60,256 nt of DNA from JAEELC01 sp963605425 (GTDB lineage Bacteria > Bacillota_I > Bacilli_A > Acholeplasmatales > Anaeroplasmataceae). Made by a program: the position numbers and the translations under genes. The DNA lies in the NCBI GenBank assembly GCA_963605425.1, contig CAVCUQ010000007.1, positions 1 to 60,256 on the forward strand, read 5' to 3'. Below the pieces are notes generated by a model. The model saw nothing but the letters and a program-made list of their open reading frames with translations. It was not told the origin of the DNA and ran no database searches. This document shows, piece after piece, positions 51,450 to 60,256 of the stretch; within the stretch, counting starts at the first letter, position 1; the number at the start of each line of letters is the position of its first letter.

Positions 51450-51721
51450 TATCTAAGTCTATCTTTTAATTGCTTACCGGCTTTAAAGGCTGGAGTTTTT
51501 TGTTTTTCAATTTCAATTGTTTCACCAGTAGAAGGGTTAATACCTTTTCTAGCAGCTCTGTCTCTAACTTCAAAAGTACCAAAGTTAGAAATTAGGATGC
51601 TCTCACCTTTTGCTAGATGATCAGTAATAATATCAAAAACAGAATTTACTAATTCTTCAGAATCTTTAACAGTAATATCATTCTTTTCAGCTAATTCTCT
51701 AATTAATTCTTTTTTAGTCAT
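51449..51721 (-). CDS. hup: HU-type DNA-binding protein
   Basis: A 90-residue nucleoid protein. The N-terminal helices (TKKELIRELAEKNDI), the LISNFGTFEVRDRAARKGINP beta-arm with the intercalating Pro in NPSTGE, and the C-terminal FKAGKQLKDRLR are all standard. ATG with AAAGGAG six nt upstream; promoter at 51754-51782. First of a two-gene unit with the ankyrin protein. Confidence 0.96.
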   Translation of the reverse strand: MTKKELIRELAEKNDITVKDSEELVNSVFDIITDHLAKGESILISNFGTFEVRDRAARKGINPSTGETIEIEKQKTPAFKAGKQLKDRLR

Positions 51722-51753
51722 ATTATTCTCCTTTAACTTATAAATTTATTTAA

Positions 51754-51782
51754 ATTATAACAATTATTTATAAGCCTCTCAA
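51754..51782 (-). promoter_or_regulatory. Promoter of hup
   Basis: On the minus strand TTGAGA, 17-nt spacer, TATAAT (plus ATTATA at 51754-51759). Confidence 0.7.
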
Positions 51783-51796
51783 GATTTAATTTTATA

Positions 51797-53680
51797 TTAT
51801 TTATCAGTTAATTTCTCAACAAAATCTTTTTCACTCATTGGCTTATAGTAATAATATCCTTGAATAAAATCAACATCAAGATTCTTAATATACTGAATCT
51901 CTTTTTCTTCTTCTACACCTTCAAATACAATTTTCTTTCCTAACTCTTTAATCATAGTAATTGAGTTATCAATAACTATTTTAGCTGTATTTGATTTAAA
52001 GTATGATTTAACAACACTCATATCAAATTTAACTATATCAACTGGCATATTAATAATATAATTAAGATTTGAATTACCGGTACCAAAATCATCAAGAGAG
52101 AAATTAAATCCAGCTTCAATAAACTTCTTCATTTGATCTATTACAAGATTAATATTAATATTTCCGGTTTCCGTAATTTCAAAATTAATTTTTTTAGGAT
52201 CTACATTATATACTTTAGCTATACTAATATACTTTTCAACAAGGAATGGATCTAAGAATTGATTTACTGATAAATTAACTTCAACATAATTTATTCCTAA
52301 TTTCTTTAAATCATTGGTTTTAATAAATTTACATACATGCTCAAATACAGTCTCTGTTAAAGAAATTATACGTGAATCTTTTTCAATTAATGGTATGAAT
52401 TTAGTTGGTGGTATTATTGAACCATTTTCATCAAGAAGTCTAACTAGAGCTTCACAGGCTTCAATTTTTCCGCTCTTATTATCTACTATACCTTGATAAT
52501 AAACTACTACTTTATTATCTTTTAGAGCTTTAGTAATAGTATTAGACATTAAAATGTCTTCTTTAATATTATCAATATCTTCTTTTTTTATCAAATAGAT
52601 ATTTTTTTCAAAGTTTACATGTTTAGAAATTTCATTAATTATTTTTAAGAACTCTTCTGAATCCTTAAATTCTAAATTATCAGGGAGTAGTGTTATATGG
52701 GTGTGTGATTGAGAAAATAATTCTTGGTCTTTAAGTTCTGCTTCTTCTATATCTTTCTTTAAAGATACAATATTATTATGTCTATTTTCAAAGATAAATG
52801 TATAAGGGTCATACTTAAACGATATACTTATATCATTTCTAATTGCTTTTCTAATGTTTCTTAAAGCACTAATTAAAATATTATAATCTTTATAATATTC
52901 TTTATCAAAAGATAAGATAATTAAATTAGTCTTAGGAGAATTATTCTTAAAACTTCTTTCTGTATGTTTTCTAAAGGCTGTATCATTATAAAAACCTAAA
53001 TCTGATTCAGTATCATTTTCAGGGTTTTCAATTAAAGCAAAGATTGAAAGAGATCCAATAGCTGATGCTAAACGTCCAAAATACATAATCTCGCCTTTAT
53101 CCATGATAAAATCAAACACTATTTGACTTCCAACTTGAAACATCCATAAAGCAAAATAAATAGTAATAGCTAGCATCTTTCTTTTAAATAGTTTCTTTCT
53201 ATTTACTATAGCTAATATAAAAGCAAGTGTAACATAAATAAAGCTTGTTATATAACTTGCAGTAAGAGAAGGTCCTGTTAGATAAAGTTGATTATTTTTA
53301 TCATAGGCATATGATTTAGGTAGGGCAATTACAAAAATTAAACATATAATAAATATTACAAGCGATGTAATCCTTACTACTTTAAATTCCTTATCTTCTT
53401 TTTCATACATTTCATTTATTGAATATAAAAAGAAACAAAATGAATCAAGTGATAATAATATTAAATATAATTTAGTTAAGGCAAAAGACAAAGCCTCATT
53501 TTCCATCTTTGGTCCATTTACAAGCAAATAGATAATGTCTACAATAATTCCTAATATAATAACAATATTAAGAATACTATACATTAGATTTAGTTTTATT
53601 AATCTCTTACGATAAATTATAAAATAAGTAAATATAATTAGAATCATAAGGAGTGAGAAAACGTTCATAAATACGTTCAT
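51797..53680 (-). CDS. Membrane-bound EAL-domain c-di-GMP phosphodiesterase
   Basis: A 627-residue protein: about six or seven membrane helices (residues 1-215), a degenerate GGDEF-like domain (about 225-360; no GGDEF signature, NLIILSFDKEYYKDYNILI region) and a C-terminal EAL domain (about 375-625). The EAL residues needed for catalysis are present: EACEALVRL, NLSVNQF, FEITET, SLDDFGTGNSN, VKFD, FEGVE and QGYYYYKP. It should hydrolyse c-di-GMP in response to a membrane signal. ATG start without a strong ribosome binding site; a second ATG four codons on is possible. No diguanylate cyclase with an intact GGDEF lies in this window. Confidence 0.88.
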   Translation of the reverse strand: MNVFMNVFSLLMILIIFTYFIIYRKRLIKLNLMYSILNIVIILGIIVDIIYLLVNGPKMENEALSFALTKLYLILLSLDSFCFFLYSINEMYEKEDKEFKVVRITSLVIFIICLIFVIALPKSYAYDKNNQLYLTGPSLTASYITSFIYVTLAFILAIVNRKKLFKRKMLAITIYFALWMFQVGSQIVFDFIMDKGEIMYFGRLASAIGSLSIFALIENPENDTESDLGFYNDTAFRKHTERSFKNNSPKTNLIILSFDKEYYKDYNILISALRNIRKAIRNDISISFKYDPYTFIFENRHNNIVSLKKDIEEAELKDQELFSQSHTHITLLPDNLEFKDSEEFLKIINEISKHVNFEKNIYLIKKEDIDNIKEDILMSNTITKALKDNKVVVYYQGIVDNKSGKIEACEALVRLLDENGSIIPPTKFIPLIEKDSRIISLTETVFEHVCKFIKTNDLKKLGINYVEVNLSVNQFLDPFLVEKYISIAKVYNVDPKKINFEITETGNININLVIDQMKKFIEAGFNFSLDDFGTGNSNLNYIINMPVDIVKFDMSVVKSYFKSNTAKIVIDNSITMIKELGKKIVFEGVEEEKEIQYIKNLDVDFIQGYYYYKPMSEKDFVEKLTDK

Positions 53681-53770
53681 AATATCAAACTCTTTTCATT
53701 ATTTCTATTATATTATATTTTTCATAATTTGTCTTTAATCATTTTTATCTTACAAAGTGGAAAGCATTAA

Positions 53771-53797
53771 AAAAGTAGTGCATTTAAGCACTACCTT
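53771..53797 (-). terminator. Terminator of groESL
   Basis: GTAGTGC / GCACTAC with a 6-nt loop (extended AAG/CTT), followed on the minus strand by TTTTTTAATGC; 6 nt after the groL stop. Confidence 0.8.
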
Positions 53798-53802
53798 ATC
53801 TA

Positions 53803-55395
53803 TTATTCATCTTTTTTACTAGGAGCGTTACCTACTGCAGCTTCTGTTGTTAGGAATAATCCAGCGATTGAAGCAGCGTTTAATAAAGCTGATCTAGTTA
53901 CCTTTGTAGGGTCTACAATACCGTTTTTCTTCATGTCAACCCATCTTCCTTCTTTAGCATCAAATCCGTATCCTTGTTTTTGTTTAAGCATCTCTTCGAC
54001 GATGTCTTTTCCACTATAACCAGAGTTTTCAGCTATTTGATATAAAGGTGCAGTTAGACTCTTTAAGACTACATTCATGCCTCTCTTTACATCGACCTGT
54101 TCACTTAAAAGGCTATCTTTAACTCTATTATATACTTCACATAAAGCAGCTCCACCACCAGATACAATACCTTCAGAGATAGCAGCCTTAGTAGCGTTTA
54201 ATGCATCTTCAAGTCTTAACTTCTTTTCTTTAAGTTCAGATTCTGTAGTAGCGCCAACCTTAATTAAAGCTACACCATTAGTTAATTTTGCAATACGTTC
54301 ATTAATTTGTTTTTGTTTTGTTGTGTTAGTCTCACTTAAAGCTAAAGATTTTAAAGACTCAATATGACTATTTAAGTTTTCCTTATTACCGGCTCCATCA
54401 ATTATTGTTGTAGAATCTTTTTCAACTACTACCTTGACTGCAGTACCAAGTCCTTCGGCAGATATATCTTTTATCTCACAACCTGGAACATTCTTATCAT
54501 AGAATGTAGCACCTGTTACAGCGGCTATATCTTTAAGTTCATCAACTTGTGAATCACCAAATCCAGGAGCTTTTGTAGCTACTACATTGAATGTACCACG
54601 AAGTTTATTAATTACAATTGTAGAAATAGTTTCTTGATCGATGTCATCTGCAATTATAAATAAACTTCTATGTGACTGAACTATTGATTCAAGGATAGGC
54701 AAAATATCTTGAATTGTATTAATCTTGTGATTAGTTACCAAAATTAATGGATTTTCTAGAGTAATAGATTTACTAGAATCATCTGTTAACATGTATGGTG
54801 AAATATAACCTTTGTTATATTTTAAACCTTGAGTTATTTCAAGACTTGTTTCAAACCCTTTAGATTCATCTACATTAATAACGCCATTCTTACCAACAGT
54901 TTCCATTGCATTTGCAATAATATCGCCAATTTCTTTAGATCCACTTGATATAGTAGCTACATTTGCAATTTCATCTTTAGTTGTAACTTCTTCACTAATA
55001 TTAATAAGTTCTTCAGCTACTTTTTTACTAGCCTTTTCGATACCTTCTCTCATAAGGACAGGGTTAGCACCTTTATTAACTTCATTTAATCCGGTATGAA
55101 TCATATCTTGAGCAAGGACAGTAGCTGTAGTTGTACCGTCTCCGGCTACATCGTTAGTATTATTAGCTACTTCATAAATTAATTTAGCGCCCATATTCTT
55201 AAATGGATCATCAAAACTAATTTCTTTTGCAATTGATACTCCGTCATTTGTAATAAGTGGGCTAGAATATCCTTTATCAAGTACTACATTTCTTCCTTTA
55301 GGTCCAAGAGTAACCTTTACAGTATCAGCTAGAGTGTCAATGCCTTCTAGCATTTGCTTTTTTGCATCATTTCCAAATTTTACAATTTTTGCCAT
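53803..55395 (-). CDS. groL: Chaperonin GroEL
   Basis: A 530-residue 60-kDa chaperonin subunit; folds proteins inside the GroEL/GroES cage. Conserved regions include KVTLGPKGRNVVLDKGY, GDGTTTATVLAQ (ATP site), EGIVSGGGAALCEV and ALLNAASIAGLFLTTEA. The C-terminus ends NAPSKKDE and lacks the repetitive GGM tail found in most GroELs. 14 nt after groES. ATG with AAAGAGGTAATAA upstream. Confidence 0.97.
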   Translation of the reverse strand: MAKIVKFGNDAKKQMLEGIDTLADTVKVTLGPKGRNVVLDKGYSSPLITNDGVSIAKEISFDDPFKNMGAKLIYEVANNTNDVAGDGTTTATVLAQDMIHTGLNEVNKGANPVLMREGIEKASKKVAEELINISEEVTTKDEIANVATISSGSKEIGDIIANAMETVGKNGVINVDESKGFETSLEITQGLKYNKGYISPYMLTDDSSKSITLENPLILVTNHKINTIQDILPILESIVQSHRSLFIIADDIDQETISTIVINKLRGTFNVVATKAPGFGDSQVDELKDIAAVTGATFYDKNVPGCEIKDISAEGLGTAVKVVVEKDSTTIIDGAGNKENLNSHIESLKSLALSETNTTKQKQINERIAKLTNGVALIKVGATTESELKEKKLRLEDALNATKAAISEGIVSGGGAALCEVYNRVKDSLLSEQVDVKRGMNVVLKSLTAPLYQIAENSGYSGKDIVEEMLKQKQGYGFDAKEGRWVDMKKNGIVDPTKVTRSALLNAASIAGLFLTTEAAVGNAPSKKDE

Positions 55396-55409
55396 ATTTA
55401 TTACCTCTT

Positions 55410-55697
55410 TTATTCAAGTACAGCTAAAATATCATCAGCTGAAATAATTAAATATTCTTCGTCATCAACTTTTACTTTAGTTGGTGAATAATTCTTATAA
55501 ATTACTTTGTCCCCTACATTTAAGCTAGGTTTGATACGTTTGTTATCTTTGTCAAGTTTTCCTTCGCCGACAGCTACAACAATAGCGTATTCGCTTTCTT
55601 CTTTCTTAGAAGAAATAATAATTCCTGAGATTGTCTTCTTCTCTTCTTCTTTATGTTCCTTCTTTAAAACTACATTATCATTTAATGGTTTAATCAT
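55410..55697 (-). CDS. groS: Co-chaperonin GroES
   Basis: A 95-residue lid of the chaperonin. IKPLNDNVVLKKEHKEEEKK, the mobile loop TISGIIISSKKEESE and the C-terminal DDEEYLIISADDILAVLE fit the family; the mobile loop has Ser-Gly-Ile-Ile-Ile rather than the usual Gly-Gly-Ile-Val-Leu. ATG with AAAGGTGTGAG upstream; CIRCE element in the leader. Confidence 0.95.
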   Translation of the reverse strand: MIKPLNDNVVLKKEHKEEEKKTISGIIISSKKEESEYAIVVAVGEGKLDKDNKRIKPSLNVGDKVIYKNYSPTKVKVDDEEYLIISADDILAVLE

Positions 55698-55728
55698 TTT
55701 AAACTCACACCTTTCAATTTATAGTATC

Positions 55729-55755
55729 TTGGCACTCTATGTAGGTAAGTGCTAA
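55729..55755. promoter_or_regulatory. CIRCE operator (HrcA binding site)
   Basis: TTGGCACTC, 9 nt, AAGTGCTAA, against the consensus TTAGCACTC-N9-GAGTGCTAA: two mismatches in 18. It lies between the groES promoter and start codon, as usual. hrcA is not in this window. Confidence 0.92.
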
Positions 55756-55765
55756 ATACATATGT

Positions 55766-55794
55766 ATTTTAGTTCTATTTTGGCACTTAGTCAA
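55766..55794 (-). promoter_or_regulatory. Promoter of groESL
   Basis: On the minus strand TTGACT (plus AGTCAA, 55789-55794), 17-nt spacer, TAAAAT (plus ATTTTA, 55766-55771), immediately upstream of CIRCE. The spacer contains a further half-site-like AAGTGCCAA. Confidence 0.8.
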
Positions 55795-55833
55795 TAGGTT
55801 TGCCAAAAAGAAATTTATTTTTTTAAGATTAAA

Positions 55834-55861
55834 AAAGTTGACTTTAAATTAATAAAGTCAA
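55834..55861 (-). terminator. Terminator of polC
   Basis: Perfect 11-bp stem AGTTGACTTTA / TAAAGTCAACT, 6-nt loop; TTTTTTAATC follows on the minus strand. 9 nt beyond the polC stop. Confidence 0.85.
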
Positions 55862-55870
55862 CTAAAATAA

Positions 55871-58800
55871 CTAAAAGCTAAATAAGTTAAATTCTTCTTT
55901 TTCTTCTTTTTCAGGAAGATTTCCGAAGGCCTTAGCTTTTCTAAAATATTCAATATGAGTCTTAGACATCTTTGTTCTCTTTGAAATATCTTCAATTGAA
56001 ACAAAAGGAGCTTCATTTCTGGCATTTTCTATTGACATAGCAGCTGCTTCACCTAAACCAGGGACAGCTACAAATGGAATTCTAATCGTTTTGTCATCTA
56101 CTACATCAAATAATGTAGCTTTAGATAAATTAATATCAATAGGCAAAACTATTATACCACGGGCTCTAGCTTCACGGGCTACCTCAAGACATGAAATAAC
56201 ATCATCATCTGCTTTTGTTTTATCATCTGATTTACGAAGAGAATTAATATAGTTTGTAATTTCACCAACACTCTTTTGCATTATTTCAGGTTCAAAACCT
56301 TTTGCACGTTTTGAAAACCAACCGGCATAGAACAAGGCAGGAGAGTACATTTTAAACCAAGCAATACGTAAAGCCATTAAGACATAGGCTGTAGCGTGTG
56401 CTTTAGGGAATAGATATTCAATCTTATTACATGTCCAAATATACCACTCAGGAACCTTCTTTTCTCTAAGATAAGCTTTATATTCATCCCATTTAGCTGG
56501 GTCTTTTTGAGCTTTACCTTTACGAATAAACTCCATTATCTTAAAGCTTATTGAAGGATCACATCCCATTTTAATTAGGTCAAGCATGATATCATCACGA
56601 CATCCAACGATATCTGCAAAAGGGATCTTGCCATTTTCACTTGTACCAAGTACTAAAGCTTGTGCATTGTTAAGCCAAACGTTTGTACCATGGGACAAAC
56701 CAGATATTTTAACTAATTGAGCAAATGTTTGAGGCATAGTATCATTAAGCATTTGACGAACAAAGGCTGTACCAAATTCAGGAACTGCAAAACTTGCGAC
56801 CTTAGAACAAACTTCCTCTTCAGTTATATCTAAAATACTAGTTGAATTAAACATCTTATATACTTCTTTATCATCGATAGGAATATCTTGAGCCTTATCG
56901 AATGGAAACTTATCTTGATGAAGATGAACATAGTCCATGAAATATCTAATCATAGTAGGGTCATCGTGACCTAGAGCGTCTAGTTTAAGTAAGTTAGATT
57001 CAAATGAGTGATAATCATAGTGAGTAGTCATCCAGGCGTTTGATGTATCATTTGAAGGATACTGAATAGGAGTAACTGAGAAGATATCAAAATATTTAGG
57101 TACAACAACAATACCACCAGGGTGTTGTCCTGTTGATCTCTTTACGTCAGTAATCTTTGTAGCTACACGAGCTATTTGACAGTTACGCATAACAATATTG
57201 TTTCTCTCGCAATAACCTTTTACATAACCGAAACCAGTCTTTTCAGCTACAGTAGCTAGAGTTCCAGCTCTAAATGAGTGAGTTACACCAAATACCTTCT
57301 TAATAAATGCATGAGCTTCTGCTTGATATTCACTTGAGAAGTTTAAGTCAATGTCAGGAACCTTATCACCATTAAATCCTAAGAAGGTTTCAAATGGGAT
57401 ATCGTGTCCATCCTTTACGAGTGGCTTCCCGCAACAAGGACATACCGCATCTGGCAGGTCATAACCTGATAAAACATTATCTAAATCATGCATAAAAGGT
57501 TCTTCAAGTTCAGATACACCATATTCTCTTCTTTCATCCGCTGACATTTTAAAAACATGGAATTTGCAGTTTTTACATCTATAGTGAGGTGGAAGCGGAT
57601 TGATTTCCGTAATTTCCATCATAGTAGCCACAAAAGAACTTCCTACACTACCACGGCTACCTACCATATAACCATCTTTAACTGATTCATGTACCATTAA
57701 GTGAGCCATATAATAAGTTGATGCATAACCAGCACCAATAATAGATTTAAGTTCTCTATTAACTCTCTTTTCGACAATCGGATGAGGATTAGATCCATAA
57801 TATAAATCAAGATTAGAATTTACAATCCGTTTCATATCCTCAACAAGAGATGGAATACCTAAACTTTCCGCAAATTGGTCATCACGAGGAGCCTTCATAG
57901 CTTCCTCACCTGTTTCCTTATTATCTTCAGGGAAAACTTGAATCTTACCAACCATATCAGCTATCTTATTAGTATTTTCAACAACAATTTCATATGCAGT
58001 ATCTTCGCCTAGGAATGCAAATTCTTCTAGCAATTCATCAGTAGTTCTAAGGTGTGCATAAGGAGATGCATCCTTTTTCTTACCTATAGAACGAGCAAGC
58101 TTCGATACACCACCACCAATTAGAGGGGTGTCAATTAATATTTCCCTATATTTTCTATCTTCAGGTTCAATATAATGCGGACTAGATGAAGCACAAACAA
58201 TTTTTCCGCACTTTTTAGCTAAACGCACAATAGTTCTTAAGACTTCCTCAACCTTTTCCCTTCCTTCTGGCATATCTTTAATAATATGGTTATAAGCAAG
58301 TGGAGGCTGGATACATACAAAGTCAAGGAATTCCATTTCCTTCATAACTTCTTCTTCACTTCTTCTTAAAGTAAGTTCAAAGATATTAGAATCATATTCT
58401 CCTTCAAAAACAAGTAAACCTTTTCTAAAACGCTCAATAACACTTCTTACCGCTCTACCTGTTTCATGACAGTGAATAGTAAGCGCATCAGAAACAAGAC
58501 GGTACATATTCTTAAATCCTTCTTGATTTAAGGCAAGGAAATTAATTTTAGAAGGAATTACATACTTAAAGAAATTATCAGGATTAATAATATTATTTAA
58601 GTCCTTATAATTAAAGATATTTCTCTTATATAAATCTCTAAGCATCTTTAGAAAACATTCTTCAGTAACACGAGTGTCATCATCAGCTCTATGGTGTTGA
58701 TCTTGACGAACCTTAAAGAATTTTGCAAGAACTTCAAGATTAAATCTCTTCTTACCATTTTCCTTGTCTTCATCAGGATTACAATAAGCTCTAAATAAAT

Positions 58801-60256
58801 TAGCTGTATCGATAGCTGGCAATTCTTTTTCATATAGACCAAGTTCTTTAGCCTTTGCATAGATCATACCAGTGTCAAATTGAACGTTATGACCAACAAG
58901 CACAGTTCCTTCAATAAATTTTAAGAAAGAAGGCATAATATCTTCAAGGAATGGTTCGTCTTTAACCATTTCATCAGTAATTTGTGTTAAATCTTGAATG
59001 TTATCAGGAATATGTCTCTTAGGATTAACAAAAGTATTAAATGAATCAATTACTTCTTCATTTCTAACCTTTAAACAAGAAATTTGAATAATTGTATCAA
59101 AACGCTGAGAAAGACCAGTAGTTTCAATGTCAAAGACAGTATATGTAGCACTCTTTAAATCAATATCATCACTTGTTAAAGCTACCTTGTAATCTAAATC
59201 ATTGATATAGGCAAGTTCTACACCATAAATAGGCTTAAACGTAGCACCCTTAGGCCAGTGATGTAAAATATCTGGGATATAATAAAGACCATCAAAATCC
59301 GAAAATCCCATACTAGTCATACCAAAGCTTAAAGCTGTGTTAATATATTCACTAGCTTGATTTAAACCATCTAAAGTAGACATCTTCGTATGAGCCATAA
59401 GTTCTACATACTTCTTTTCTGCTTTATCTTCTCTCTTCTTTTTAATAGTCTTACCATTATTAGTCCACTCTTGAACATTTAGTACTATATCTTTTTCATA
59501 TTTACTAAATTCAGCTGTACCAATACAGGTAATAGAGTCTCCCTTATTCCAATTAATTATTGTTTTATATTCTTCCTCTTTTATCCATTTGTTACAAATA
59601 ATAGAATCTGTCTCATCAGCTATAACAAATTTAGCCAAATAATTCTCTGTCTTTTTAGATATATCAATAGATTCAATAGTACCCATTATTTTAAATCCTG
59701 GGAATCCTACATTTTGGCTATATTCAAGTAGTTTATCTTGAGTAAGAGGAATTTCATTAATCTTACTTAACACATCAACTTTAACCTTAGGCTTTCTTTT
59801 AAAGAAAGTCTTTGAGTTACTAGAGCCTCCAATTTGAACTGGCAGGTTTTGAGGTTCATTAGATAAAGTTTCTTTTAGTTTATTAATATTATCTTCTTGT
59901 TTCTCACTAATAATTTGACTAATAGGTTTAATAGTATTATCTATTTCATATTTAACATCATAATTTAATCCATACTTCTTTAAATTATTCTTAAATAGAT
60001 TAGTATCATGTTCTAAATACAATGAGTCAGAATCAACCTTAAAAGTGTAACACTTATTATTAAATGTAACACTTAATGTTTGATATAAAAGATAAGATTT
60101 GTTTTGAGATACCAACAAAGAAATAACCTCATTAATATAAAGCAGGGCTTCCTCACTCTTTATAGAATCATCTTTATAATTAATATTAATAGTTACATTA
60201 TTATATTTAATTTTATTTAAAAATAAATCATTATTAATTTTAATAAAGTTATTATA
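55871..60256 (-). CDS. polC: DNA polymerase III PolC (5' end outside the window)
   Basis: The main replicative polymerase of low-GC Gram-positives. The frame stays open to the right edge, giving 1461 visible residues; the TTG at 60118 has no ribosome binding site and cuts off a coding stretch (KSEEALLYINEVISLLVSQN spans it), so the true start lies outside. Domains: N-terminal region; OB fold (FKIMGTIESIDISKKTE); PHP domain split by the exonuclease; 3'-5' exonuclease with YTVFDIETTGL, VLVGHNVQFDTG and HRADDDTRVTEE; zinc-binding CKNC and CPCC; polymerase core with VPDIDLNFSSEYQ and RAGTLATVAEKTGFGYVKGY; C-terminal helix-hairpin-helix. The PHP metal motif is altered (ELMAHTKMS where HLHTxMS is usual, and FSDF where TDH is usual), so PHP metal binding is probably impaired. 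Exonuclease residues are intact. Confidence 0.96.
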   Translation of the reverse strand, partial: YNNFIKINNDLFLNKIKYNNVTININYKDDSIKSEEALLYINEVISLLVSQNKSYLLYQTLSVTFNNKCYTFKVDSDSLYLEHDTNLFKNNLKKYGLNYDVKYEIDNTIKPISQIISEKQEDNINKLKETLSNEPQNLPVQIGGSSNSKTFFKRKPKVKVDVLSKINEIPLTQDKLLEYSQNVGFPGFKIMGTIESIDISKKTENYLAKFVIADETDSIICNKWIKEEEYKTIINWNKGDSITCIGTAEFSKYEKDIVLNVQEWTNNGKTIKKKREDKAEKKYVELMAHTKMSTLDGLNQASEYINTALSFGMTSMGFSDFDGLYYIPDILHHWPKGATFKPIYGVELAYINDLDYKVALTSDDIDLKSATYTVFDIETTGLSQRFDTIIQISCLKVRNEEVIDSFNTFVNPKRHIPDNIQDLTQITDEMVKDEPFLEDIMPSFLKFIEGTVLVGHNVQFDTGMIYAKAKELGLYEKELPAIDTANLFRAYCNPDEDKENGKKRFNLEVLAKFFKVRQDQHHRADDDTRVTEECFLKMLRDLYKRNIFNYKDLNNIINPDNFFKYVIPSKINFLALNQEGFKNMYRLVSDALTIHCHETGRAVRSVIERFRKGLLVFEGEYDSNIFELTLRRSEEEVMKEMEFLDFVCIQPPLAYNHIIKDMPEGREKVEEVLRTIVRLAKKCGKIVCASSSPHYIEPEDRKYREILIDTPLIGGGVSKLARSIGKKKDASPYAHLRTTDELLEEFAFLGEDTAYEIVVENTNKIADMVGKIQVFPEDNKETGEEAMKAPRDDQFAESLGIPSLVEDMKRIVNSNLDLYYGSNPHPIVEKRVNRELKSIIGAGYASTYYMAHLMVHESVKDGYMVGSRGSVGSSFVATMMEITEINPLPPHYRCKNCKFHVFKMSADERREYGVSELEEPFMHDLDNVLSGYDLPDAVCPCCGKPLVKDGHDIPFETFLGFNGDKVPDIDLNFSSEYQAEAHAFIKKVFGVTHSFRAGTLATVAEKTGFGYVKGYCERNNIVMRNCQIARVATKITDVKRSTGQHPGGIVVVPKYFDIFSVTPIQYPSNDTSNAWMTTHYDYHSFESNLLKLDALGHDDPTMIRYFMDYVHLHQDKFPFDKAQDIPIDDKEVYKMFNSTSILDITEEEVCSKVASFAVPEFGTAFVRQMLNDTMPQTFAQLVKISGLSHGTNVWLNNAQALVLGTSENGKIPFADIVGCRDDIMLDLIKMGCDPSISFKIMEFIRKGKAQKDPAKWDEYKAYLREKKVPEWYIWTCNKIEYLFPKAHATAYVLMALRIAWFKMYSPALFYAGWFSKRAKGFEPEIMQKSVGEITNYINSLRKSDDKTKADDDVISCLEVAREARARGIIVLPIDINLSKATLFDVVDDKTIRIPFVAVPGLGEAAAMSIENARNEAPFVSIEDISKRTKMSKTHIEYFRKAKAFGNLPEKEEKEEFNLFSF

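Noticed and set aside
60118..60118. TTG as the polC start
   Set aside because: The frame continues upstream to the edge with protein-like composition and no ribosome binding site precedes the TTG.
1..60256. Mycoplasma-type code (TGA as Trp)
   Set aside because: TGA serves as a stop in overlapping junctions (42828-42830, 22087-22089) and conserved Trp positions use TGG.

Overview
The window looks like a chromosomal segment of an uncultured or little-studied low-GC, anaerobic Firmicutes/Mollicutes-like bacterium (Erysipelotrichia or RF39-type gut Bacilli would fit). The grounds are a very AT-rich sequence, a Gram-positive PolC-type replicase, a SufCDSUB operon with a short SufD, pyruvate:ferredoxin oxidoreductase and rubrerythrin (anaerobic metabolism), HrcA/CIRCE-controlled groESL, and lipoproteins with ordinary lipoboxes. 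The genetic code is standard: TGA is used as a stop (potC, AAA gene) and Trp is TGG. The taxon is an inference. I saw no rRNA, tRNA, insertion sequence with an intact transposase, or CRISPR array.

Layout. 1-730: gene-poor edge with a strong terminator and a possible 3' remnant of a truncated gene. 732-1891: DtxR-type metalloregulator and an SpoU-type RNA methyltransferase. 1906-4230: glycolytic operon pgk / HPr-like / tpiA. 4387-6814: orphan sugar-ABC ATPase and a GH28-like pectin enzyme. 6894-11883: unknown membrane protein, TldD/TldE protease pair, RDD membrane protein with a PucR-type HTH protein. 12004-12909: Fur-like repressor and rubrerythrin with a visible promoter and dyad. 13009-17668: suf operon. 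17793-23196: four-gene unit of AAA ATPase, TOPRIM-like protein and a two-subunit ABC exporter. 23343-28303: PFOR and, divergently, PepT.

28304-29385: about 1 kb without a conventional gene, made of a tandem duplication with a roughly 483-nt period, a strongly conserved core and hairpins. 29386-33048: asd, typA, lipoprotein. 33100-36839: a large protein with a sigma-70 region 4 and an AAA/DUF4143 ATPase, preceded by three 32-nt repeats at an exact 85-nt period. 37112-40175: csoR-copA-copZ with an evident CsoR operator. 40274-41675: DUF4186, flavin-binding protein and a cytidylate-kinase-like protein. 41746-49629: seven same-strand genes from rdgB and a phosphoesterase through a degenerate TPR-GAF-PAS-GGDEF-EAL protein to potABCD. 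49737-53680: CPBP protease, ankyrin protein, HU, and a membrane EAL phosphodiesterase. 53803-55794: groESL with CIRCE. 55871-60256: polC, running off the right edge.

Themes. Most genes are on the minus strand and grouped into short operons ended by clear intrinsic terminators. Metal and oxygen homeostasis (DtxR, Fur-like, rubrerythrin, Suf, CsoR/CopA/CopZ) is prominent. The best candidates for undescribed biology are the 483-nt tandem repeat units with a cryptic acidic-tailed ORF (28377-29229), the 85-nt-period dyad repeats before the DUF4143 ATPase and sigma-like gene (36851-37052), the AAA + TOPRIM pair joined to an ABC exporter (17793-23196), and the catalytically degenerate second-messenger-like protein placed inside the polyamine-transport transcription unit.
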